From JADJPL01 sp964607915 (lineage in GTDB: Bacteria; Bacteroidota; Bacteroidia; Chitinophagales; Saprospiraceae): a stretch of DNA of 6,037 nt. Below are positions 1 through 4,486 of this stretch, in pieces. Where the stretch lies: positions 1 to 6,037 of the forward strand of contig CAZSMU010000185.1 in assembly GCA_964607915.1 (NCBI GenBank), in the 5' to 3' direction. Numbering within the stretch: the first letter of the stretch is position 1; every line of letters starts with the position of its first letter. Both the position numbers and the translations under genes were made by a program. The notes beneath the pieces are model-generated. The model made no database searches, was not told the origin of the DNA, and saw only the letters and a program-made list of their open reading frames with translations.

Positions 1-24
1 ACAAAAAATGACTCTTTTTTCCCT

Positions 25-53
25 CCTCGCTGACCCCGCGCAACAAGTCTATT
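25..53 (+). repeat. Dispersed intergenic repeat, copy 1
   Basis: This 29-base unit begins CCTCGCTGAC and ends GCAACAAGTCTATT. It matches the copy at 2681-2709 at 28 of 29 positions and the copy at 4171-4199 at 24 of 29. As in those copies, a T-rich run and an A-run lie on its left side (A at 3-8, T at 15-20), so the full element probably spans about 3-53. Just to the right, 52-69 is an 18-base near-palindrome (TTCCC/GGGAA arms around TAATTA). A weaker echo of the unit's right half follows at 99-124. The function is unknown; no coding potential is seen. Confidence 0.7.
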
Positions 54-94
54 CCCCTAATTATGGGAAATCTCACAAAAAAATCCGGGTAGGT

Positions 95-126
95 ATTGCG
101 CAATAAGTTCAATACCCTTATTTTTG
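95..126 (+). promoter_or_regulatory. Bacteroidota-type promoter for tRNA-Gln
   Basis: TATTTTTG at 119-126 fits the Bacteroidota -7 consensus TAnnTTTG exactly. ATTG at 95-98 lies 20 bp upstream, matching the -33 TTTG element in three of four bases and at the expected spacing. Transcription would begin near 131-134, leaving a leader of about 30 nt before the tRNA. The -33 element sits inside a perfect 12-bp palindrome, TATTGCGCAATA (94-105). A second 14-bp palindrome of T and A tracts (132-145) covers the likely start site. The match is visible in the sequence; its use as a promoter is inferred. Confidence 0.6.
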
Positions 127-165
127 TCGCACCTTTTTAAAAAGGGCTTAGCCAGCACGGCGGAT

Positions 166-236
166 AGACCCATTGTGTAACGGTAGCACACCGGATTTTG
201 GTTCCGTTTGTCAAGGTTCGAATCCTTGTGGGTCTA
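166..236 (+). tRNA. tRNA-Gln (anticodon TTG)
   Basis: The 71-nt gene folds into a full cloverleaf. The acceptor stem AGACCCA/TGGGTCT has seven pairs. The D stem is GTG/CAC with a TAACGGTAG loop. The anticodon stem is CCGGA/TCCGT around TTTTGGT, with anticodon TTG at 198-200. The T stem is CAAGG/CCTTG around TTCGAAT. The discriminator base is A236 and CCA is not encoded. The first anticodon-stem pair (27-43) is a C/T mismatch; the other four pair. It decodes CAA, and CAG by wobble. It has its own promoter upstream and a terminator immediately downstream, so it appears to be a single-gene unit. Confidence 0.95.
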
Positions 237-245
237 CAAAAAAAT

Positions 246-282
246 AACCCAAGTATCTGTAAGTCAGGTGCTTGGGTTTTTT
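246..282 (+). terminator. Intrinsic terminator of tRNA-Gln
   Basis: AACCCAAG at 246-253 pairs perfectly with CTTGGGTT at 271-278. A further CTG/CAG pairing lies in the loop, and the stem runs into six T residues (277-282). It starts 10 bases after the tRNA end and should end that transcript. Confidence 0.85.
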
Positions 283-329
283 ATTTCGAGAATGGGACAG
301 GTTTTGGGACTTTCCAATGCCGGAATAAA

Positions 330-389
330 AAAAACGAACCCTGGAGGGGCTGCAGAAGACCTGCAGTTGAGCCTCCGGGGCTCGTTTTT
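330..389 (-). terminator. Long stable hairpin, probable (bidirectional) terminator of the pentapeptide gene
   Basis: Three stacked stems are visible. Bases 330-337 pair with 382-389 (8 bp of A/T plus CGA/TCG). Bases 339-347 pair with 372-380 (9 bp with one T-G wobble). CTGCAG at 350-355 pairs with CTGCAG at 361-366 over a 5-base loop. About 23 pairs form in 60 nt. The A-run at 327-334 gives a U-run on the - strand and the T-run at 385-389 gives one on the + strand, so it could stop transcription from either side. The pentapeptide gene ends about 60 bases away on the - strand and is the most likely client. A structured small RNA is a less likely alternative. Confidence 0.6.
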
Positions 390-449
390 GAAAAAACTAC
401 TGGCTAAAGGAGCCGTATATAGGTTTTTGTGTGGGGTTGAAGTTGGGGC

Positions 450-893
450 TTAACGTATAGCGCCGTCCATGTTCGTACTACTTAGGTTAGCACCGCTTAG
501 GTTGGCACCGACTAGATTAGCACTGGTCAGATTACCACTAGTCAGGTTGGTGTTGGTCAGATTGGCATCGACCAATTCCGCACCGCTCAAATTGGCACCG
601 CTTAAGTTGGCACCGCTTAAGTTGGCTTCCATTAGGTAGGCACCCGTCAGATTGGCAAGACTCAAGTTGGCACCACTTAAGTCTGCCCCACTTAGATCTA
701 TACCTTGTAAGTTGGCACTACTTAGATTAACTTTCGTCAAATTGGCTTCCGTCAAATCGGCTTCCGTTAGGTCAGCTCCCTCTAATTGGATTCCTGTCAG
801 GTTAGCACCACTTAGCTTTGCCTGTTTCAGAATTTCACCGCTGAAATTTCGCTCCCCTGCAGCGTACTTTTTTAATAATTGCTCTCTTGTCAT
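450..893 (-). CDS. Pentapeptide-repeat protein, 147 aa
   Basis: Residues 1-15 form a short charged N-cap (MTREQLLKKYAAGER). From residue 16 to 145 the protein is 26 consecutive five-residue units with no break, mostly of the A(N/D)LxG type such as NLSGA, DLTEA and NLTSA, followed by a two-residue tail (IR). Families with this pattern fold as a right-handed four-sided beta-helix with four units per coil, so about 6.5 coils are expected. There is no signal peptide or membrane segment, so it is probably cytoplasmic. Some family members mimic DNA and protect gyrase (Qnr, MfpA), but most have no known function, and nothing here points to that role. The coding DNA shows a matching 15-bp periodicity, including near-identical tandem units around 590-625. 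The ATG at 893 has an AT-rich leader and no Shine-Dalgarno sequence, as is usual in Bacteroidota. It ends in TAA and is followed by the long hairpin at 330-389. Confidence 0.9.
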   Translation of the reverse strand: MTREQLLKKYAAGERNFSGEILKQAKLSGANLTGIQLEGADLTEADLTEANLTKVNLSSANLQGIDLSGADLSGANLSLANLTGAYLMEANLSGANLSGANLSGAELVDANLTNTNLTSGNLTSANLVGANLSGANLSSTNMDGAIR

Positions 894-928
894 GGTAGGA
901 TAATTTAAAGATGAATAAAAGCTTATAT

Positions 929-943
929 AGCCTGCCCGGGGAG
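929..943 (-). repeat. 15-bp element shared (inverted) with the hairpin at 4415-4443
   Basis: AGCCTGCCCGGGGAG on the + strand here is the exact reverse complement of 4416-4430, where it forms the left arm and loop of a 12-bp hairpin. The second arm is missing here. It lies in the leader of the pentapeptide gene, 36 bases upstream of its start. It could be a hairpin remnant or a chance match of GC-rich sequence; no function can be assigned. Confidence 0.4.
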
Positions 944-1036
944 CTCTTTTTAGTAAAAATACATCTCAATACTACCTGGAACCGGCTCATTACCGGGTAA
1001 AGGTGTACTATTCCATTGCCAAATCCAAACCTTCGA

Positions 1037-1060
1037 TATGTACAATTCTATGTACAATTT
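1037..1060. repeat. 12-bp tandem repeat with TGTACA palindromes
   Basis: TATGTACAATTC at 1037-1048 is followed at once by TATGTACAATTT at 1049-1060. Each unit contains the palindrome TGTACA. It lies about 145 bases upstream of the pentapeptide gene start, so a paired protein-binding site is possible but unproven. The rest of the 894-1144 gap holds the 15-bp element at 929-943, a diverged dispersed repeat at 1109-1136, and nothing else I can recognise. Confidence 0.4.
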
Positions 1061-1108
1061 ATCTGTGGCGAGAGAAATAAACGAGAGGTTAGTGCTTACA
1101 GCAGCCCA

Positions 1109-1136
1109 CCTCGCTGACTCCCTCGCCCCCCGTCTA
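1109..1136 (+). repeat. Dispersed intergenic repeat, diverged copy
   Basis: It begins CCTCGCTGAC and ends GTCTA, the same two ends as the copies at 25-53 and 2681-2709, at nearly the same distance (28 against 27 bases). The middle has changed to a C-rich run, and the A/T palindrome seen beside the better copies is absent. It lies just beyond the stop codon of the haloperoxidase-like gene at 1145-2503. Homology is likely but not certain. Confidence 0.4.
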
Positions 1137-1144
1137 ATACTGGA

Positions 1145-2503
1145 CTATTGCCCGGTAAATTTAAGTTTTGACAGCAACTCCCTTCCCACGCATTCGCCTA
1201 GTTTGAAGCCCTCTTCACAGGCCTTTCTCATGTGGACGCCCCCGTAGATTCTGGAATGATAGGCCTCGAAGCCTGCGCGCTTGAAGCTTGAGAACGTTTG
1301 GGTACCAAACCCTTTGTCGCGGTGCTGGGCATCGGTGAACGATCGCGTACCGAATAAAGAGGTCAATATCTCTGAGGAAGAGCCCGCGTTGGCCGACGTA
1401 CCCGAGACATAATCGGGATATGGAGGAGTGGGCACGGGAGAGTTCCAGTTGGGCTGCTTTAACACCCTTCGGATATAGCTTACCGGTCTTTGCAGGTTCC
1501 AGTTGTATTTGGTCCACCATACGGCTATGAACGTATCCCTTGTGGAGAGGGTCAACAACAAATACATTCTGAGCGTGGTTTCCATGTCCAGTTTAAATTG
1601 CTCTACGAGCTGGTTTCCGATACCGACCCAGGAACCTGCGGGGGTGCCGGATTGTCCCGGGTTGTTTGCCCAATAATGGCCGATGTCCACTTTGTCTTTA
1701 TCTTTTGTAGCATCCAGTACTTCGAGGACATCCTGATAATATTTGCTTGCAGGATCTTCGCTATAGGTGTAGGGGGGCAGTGGTTTGCAGGTTAGAGCAG
1801 AAGGAATCACGAAGCTCCTGGCCGTCCACCAAAAGGGTGCCATGAAGATTGGATTTGCCTGTTCGATTCCGTCATAAAAAGCAGGATTGACAGAAACCGA
1901 GGGCATGGTGTAAGGTCGGGTCAACAACTCGGCGGTACCGTCGCTGTCGGCGTACTTGATGATGTGGTCTGCAAGGGCTGCTCCGAAAGCTTTGGAATTG
2001 GCAATCACATCGGCGGAGAGGCTCGATTCCTGGATCAAGGTTCTCTCCTGTGATTTTTCGAGATTGATGATGTCTGAGACAATGGAGTTATTTGGTTTTT
2101 GGAGCATGTGGTTGAGGACCCTTGGTGTCGCATGACACAGCACCACGCCCCAGTCGTATTTCAAATTATCTGCTGGTTTGGGCACCTGGTTAAAGGATTT
2201 TAACTGGCCTTCCATAGACAGTCCTTTGGGGAAACCATGTACCATTGATTCGTACATGACCAGAGAGGTATAAGCGTAAAGCCTGGATGCATCCAATGCG
2301 AAGAAACCCCTGGCTTTTACACTATTGTACGCCATCTGCATCCATTGTTGCGCAAGGTCGGCGCTGTACTGTGAAGAAGGCTTTACCTGGTTGTACCGGA
2401 ACTCCGAATTTTCTGACGGTTGTACTACCAGGTCTTTTTCTCCCTGACAGCCTACCATAAGCGAAATGGTTGAAAAAATGAAGAGTATTCTAACAATTTT
2501 CAT
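1145..2503 (-). CDS. Vanadium haloperoxidase-like (PAP2 superfamily) lipoprotein lacking the catalytic His
   Basis: The 452-aa protein starts with a lipoprotein signal (MKIVRILFIF, hydrophobic core, lipobox L15-M-V-G-C19), so it should be anchored outside the cytoplasm. The open frame extends 37 codons further upstream, but only the ATG at 2503 gives this signal, and the extra part overlaps a hairpin. Vanadium haloperoxidases use H2O2 and vanadate to oxidise halides. Family features seen here are W329-x-x-K332, R339-P340 seven residues after the lysine, S367-G368, S417-R418 and H424, the histidine that binds vanadate. The usual PSGH motif reads V-S-G-T369, so the acid-base histidine is threonine. 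The aspartate expected four residues after H424 is A428. The tail is complete and no frameshift is visible. The enzyme is therefore probably impaired or altered: a phosphatase-like, anion-binding or partner protein are alternatives. It is an old paralogue of the gene at 2708-4099; both share RPV-x-YIRRV and PNWN. The gap between them is 204 bp. Confidence 0.85.
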   Translation of the reverse strand: MKIVRILFIFSTISLMVGCQGEKDLVVQPSENSEFRYNQVKPSSQYSADLAQQWMQMAYNSVKARGFFALDASRLYAYTSLVMYESMVHGFPKGLSMEGQLKSFNQVPKPADNLKYDWGVVLCHATPRVLNHMLQKPNNSIVSDIINLEKSQERTLIQESSLSADVIANSKAFGAALADHIIKYADSDGTAELLTRPYTMPSVSVNPAFYDGIEQANPIFMAPFWWTARSFVIPSALTCKPLPPYTYSEDPASKYYQDVLEVLDATKDKDKVDIGHYWANNPGQSGTPAGSWVGIGNQLVEQFKLDMETTLRMYLLLTLSTRDTFIAVWWTKYNWNLQRPVSYIRRVLKQPNWNSPVPTPPYPDYVSGTSANAGSSSEILTSLFGTRSFTDAQHRDKGFGTQTFSSFKRAGFEAYHSRIYGGVHMRKACEEGFKLGECVGRELLSKLKFTGQ

Positions 2504-2566
2504 AGGAATAAAATTTGATAATTCAGGAACTTTAGTGGCTATTTTAATTTTGCGATTTATTACAGC

Positions 2567-2603
2567 AAAAAAGACCAGGGGAATAACCCTACACTTGGTT
2601 TTT
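2567..2603 (-). terminator. Possible terminator after the haloperoxidase gene
   Basis: On the - strand, ACCA (2599-2596) pairs with TGGT (2577-2574), and inside it AGGG (2590-2587) can pair with CCCT (2580-2577), competing for one base. The stem is followed by six U residues from the A-run at 2567-2572. A T-run on the other side (2599-2603) makes it look bidirectional. It lies about 105 bases beyond the stop of the gene at 2708-4099 and upstream of the next start at 2503. The stem is short and has a bulge, so confidence is moderate. Confidence 0.4.
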
Positions 2604-2659
2604 CCCAATAACACCTCGCCGTTGCATAGACGTACGGAGGTTTACTTAAGGCGTTTGTA

Positions 2660-2709
2660 GGGGTGAAAATCCTTTTTCTTCCTCACTGACCCCGCGCAAC
2701 AAGTCTATT
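2660..2709 (+). repeat. Dispersed intergenic repeat, copy 2 (full length)
   Basis: The 29-base core is 2681-2709 (CCTCACTGAC to GCAACAAGTCTATT), with one mismatch to the copy at 25-53. To its left lies an A-tract/T-tract inverted repeat (GAAAA at 2665-2669 and TTTTTC at 2673-2678). GGGGT at 2660-2664 can pair with ACCCC at 2689-2693 to close a larger hairpin. The same layout occurs at 4144-4199. The last two bases of the core fall inside the TAA stop codon (2708-2710) of the haloperoxidase gene, so the element abuts and supplies part of the stop. Confidence 0.75.
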
Positions 2710-4099
2710 ATCTTCGCCAAGGCAGTCTATTCACTTTTTTTCCAATCCTGTACCCGAGCGCGAGGCCCTCCGTAGCATCCATTTCGAAGTGTACGCCAAT
2801 CGGTATGCGGGAGTAGGCGTTTTCCTCGGCCATTTCATAGTACGTCTCGAACGTTCTTGGCGCGCCGAGGAATTCAGTCCGGCCATCGTGGCAGCGATCG
2901 GTCATACTTTGGTTGCCATAGATACCGGTGAGCACTTCAGCAGCAGCGGCACCGAAGGTTGCGTGGCCGGAGGGGTAGGCCGGGAACGGGGGGGTAAAGA
3001 ACTGCCCGGAGCCGTCGGGACACATGACGGTATTCCAGTTGGGGTCATTGAATACCCTGCGGATATAATCTACCGGACGTTCGACATTGAAGCGGTATTT
3101 TTCATGCCAGGCCCGGATGCCCGCATCTCCAATGGCCATACCTATGCGGGCGTATGTTTCGACGGCAAGTGCAAGGCTTGCGTTGTTGTTGACGATTACC
3201 TGGTTGGCCACTGCAATCCAGCGGCCCGCAGGCGTAAAGGTCAGAATGGGGCAGTCGTCGCTCCAAAAGTCGGCGATCCAGTGCTCTTCCTTGAGGCGAC
3301 CCGCCTTGATTTGATTGACGGTGCGCTGCACTTCCAGCGCCTGGTGGTAAATAACGGAATTAGGAGAGGACGACATCGGGAGTGGGTCAGGGCAGATATC
3401 GGTAGCATCCGCCACGAAGGCGCGGACTCTTCCCCAATAGGGCAATAGCGCCCTGGAGAAGTCCGGATAAGTAGGCTGCCAGCGGCCTGTGCCGGAGGGT
3501 GGGACATAACCAGGATCGTTATTGCGCAGATACGCCTCATGGCCCAGGCGGTCGGTTGCCGACCAGCGGAAAACGGCATCGGCTACCTTACGACCAAATT
3601 CGACAGAGCGGATGAAAACGTCGTTGGCGATATCCTGTCTAAACCGATCGCTGAATTCACTTTCCAGGCGGAATATCTTGAACTGCTCCGCAGCAGGTGC
3701 TGTGGGAAAAAAATGGGACATTATCCTGGAATACGTAGCGTTGAGTACCAAAGGCCAGTGGTACTTCTCCCCGGAAATCGGCTCAGGAACATCAAGCCCC
3801 GGAAAATAGCCATCGAAGGTATTGTAAACATCCTCCATACCCGGTTGAATAGCTTCGTAGGCTGCCAGACCAATGTAGCCGATGTTGCGGCCCGAGACGG
3901 GCGGACGATAGCCCGGCGTGAAACGTTCGAGATCCAGAAGAACCGTATTCCAGCGGAGTGCAATTTCGGAGTCGAGGGCGGTAGGACTGTCCGGGATGGG
4001 GGCTATCGTATCCACTGAATCCTTATGGCAGCTCATAACAGAAAGGGATATCATACATACCCATACGAGGGAACGCTCAAAGGCGAAGGGAAGTCTCAT
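2708..4099 (-). CDS. Vanadium-dependent haloperoxidase (PAP2 superfamily), chloroperoxidase-like, lipoprotein
   Basis: The 463-aa protein carries a lipoprotein signal (MRLPFAFERS, hydrophobic core, lipobox V21-M-S-C24), so it should act in the periplasm or at the surface. The family oxidises halides to hypohalous acid with H2O2, using a bound vanadate. All expected active-site residues are visible: K334, R341-P342, P376-S-G-H379, S430-R431, and H437 with D441 four residues on. The K-to-R spacing of 7 and R-to-H spacing of 6 equal those of the fungal (Curvularia inaequalis) chloroperoxidase. That enzyme's pocket residues Trp350 and Phe397 correspond to W331 and F372, which bromoperoxidases replace with Arg and His. 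The region 369-383 (TPPFPAYPSGHATFG) looks strikingly like the fungal enzyme. Chloride oxidation is thus plausible but unproven; these folds can also have phosphatase activity. The ATG at 4099 gives the signal peptide directly. A degenerate paralogue follows downstream and an amine oxidase lies upstream on the same strand. Confidence 0.92.
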   Translation of the reverse strand: MRLPFAFERSLVWVCMISLSVMSCHKDSVDTIAPIPDSPTALDSEIALRWNTVLLDLERFTPGYRPPVSGRNIGYIGLAAYEAIQPGMEDVYNTFDGYFPGLDVPEPISGEKYHWPLVLNATYSRIMSHFFPTAPAAEQFKIFRLESEFSDRFRQDIANDVFIRSVEFGRKVADAVFRWSATDRLGHEAYLRNNDPGYVPPSGTGRWQPTYPDFSRALLPYWGRVRAFVADATDICPDPLPMSSSPNSVIYHQALEVQRTVNQIKAGRLKEEHWIADFWSDDCPILTFTPAGRWIAVANQVIVNNNASLALAVETYARIGMAIGDAGIRAWHEKYRFNVERPVDYIRRVFNDPNWNTVMCPDGSGQFFTPPFPAYPSGHATFGAAAAEVLTGIYGNQSMTDRCHDGRTEFLGAPRTFETYYEMAEENAYSRIPIGVHFEMDATEGLALGYRIGKKVNRLPWRR

Positions 4100-4143
4100 G
4101 GATTATGGTTTGTTATTAGGCTTGTCGCGAGGGGGATCATCGA

Positions 4144-4199
4144 GGGGTTAAAAGGACCCTTTTCTTTCCACCTCGCTGAACCCTAGCAACAAGTTTGTT
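4144..4199 (+). repeat. Dispersed intergenic repeat, copy 3 (full length)
   Basis: The core 4171-4199 (CCTCGCTGAA to GCAACAAGTTTGTT) differs from the copy at 25-53 at 5 of 29 positions. The left part is a clean palindrome, AAAAGG and CCTTTT arms at 4150-4163. GGGTT at 4145-4149 can pair with AACCC at 4179-4183, the counterpart of GGGGT/ACCCC in the copy at 2660-2709. The sequences differ but the pairing is kept, which hints at selection on structure. It lies about 45-100 bases upstream of the haloperoxidase start, within its probable leader or promoter region. Confidence 0.65.
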
Positions 4200-4272
4200 A
4201 CTCTTCTGATTCAAGCCATACCCCCCATCATATCCATATAAGTCTATTTTTCCACTAGTTTGGCACATGGGT

Positions 4273-4369
4273 ACACTTGATAGCAAGTGTAAAGATAAAT
4301 GCAAGCATTGCTTTTATCTTTAAGAAATAGATAAAAAACCTTTAAGAATTTGCTTAGAGCAATCTATTT
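4273..4369. repeat. Cluster of three adjacent inverted repeats in the 4100-4486 gap
   Basis: Three hairpins follow each other with almost no space. The first pairs ACACTTG (4273-4279) with CAAGTGT (4284-4290) over a 4-base loop. The second, starting at the next base, pairs AAAGATAAA (4291-4299) with TTTATCTTT (4313-4321), then GCAA with TTGC over a 3-base loop with one T/T mismatch. The third pairs AAATAGAT (4325-4332) with ATCTATTT (4362-4369) around an inner TTGCT/AGCAA stem. A direct repeat CTTTAAGAA occurs at 4318-4326 and 4340-4348. The block is AT-rich and has no open frame. It may be a small RNA, a regulator-binding region for the haloperoxidase promoter, or a decayed element. Bases 4200-4272 show nothing recognisable. 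Confidence 0.5.
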
Positions 4370-4414
4370 GACTGATTTTTAGAAATTAGCGAAGGTAAGA
4401 AGCCCTTTTCAAGC

Positions 4415-4443
4415 ACTCCCCGGGCAGGCTGTGCCCGGGGAGT
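4415..4443 (-). terminator. 12-bp GC-rich hairpin after the amine oxidase gene
   Basis: ACTCCCCGGGCA (4415-4426) pairs perfectly with TGCCCGGGGAGT (4432-4443) over a 5-base loop. It begins 43 bases beyond the amine oxidase stop codon on the - strand. No U-run follows on either strand, so it may be a transcript 3'-end stabiliser or pause site rather than a classical intrinsic terminator. Its left arm and loop recur inverted at 929-943. Confidence 0.5.
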
Positions 4444-4486
4444 ATTGCGCCATTTCGAGGAGTTGTATAAAAGCCTTTGACGGCAC

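Noticed and set aside
166..236. Reading the tRNA as tRNA-Pro (TGG)
   Set aside because: That register breaks the anticodon stem and shifts the acceptor stem; the Gln TTG register gives seven acceptor pairs and a correct T33 and loop size.
198..453. Two overlapping short + strand frames (69 and 81 codons)
   Set aside because: They start inside the tRNA and run through its terminator and the long hairpin; the translations have no coding character.
450..893. Short regular repeats resembling a CRISPR or minisatellite
   Set aside because: The 15-bp period is fully explained by in-frame pentapeptide codons; there are no distinct spacers.
1038..1247. 69-codon + strand frame starting at the tandem TATGTACAATT repeat
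   Set aside because: More than half overlaps the 3' end of the haloperoxidase-like gene in antisense and the peptide has no recognisable features.
1145..2503. Frameshift as the cause of the missing catalytic His
   Set aside because: Family motifs on both sides of VSGT stay in the same frame, and the flanking residues align with the paralogue without a gap.
2504..2614. Longer start (489 aa) for the haloperoxidase-like gene
   Set aside because: The extra 37 residues cross a terminator-like hairpin and would bury the lipoprotein signal that begins at the ATG at 2503.
2789..3448. 219-codon open frame on the + strand
   Set aside because: It lies wholly antisense to the well-supported haloperoxidase gene and its translation shows no recognisable domain or signal; it is a shadow frame.
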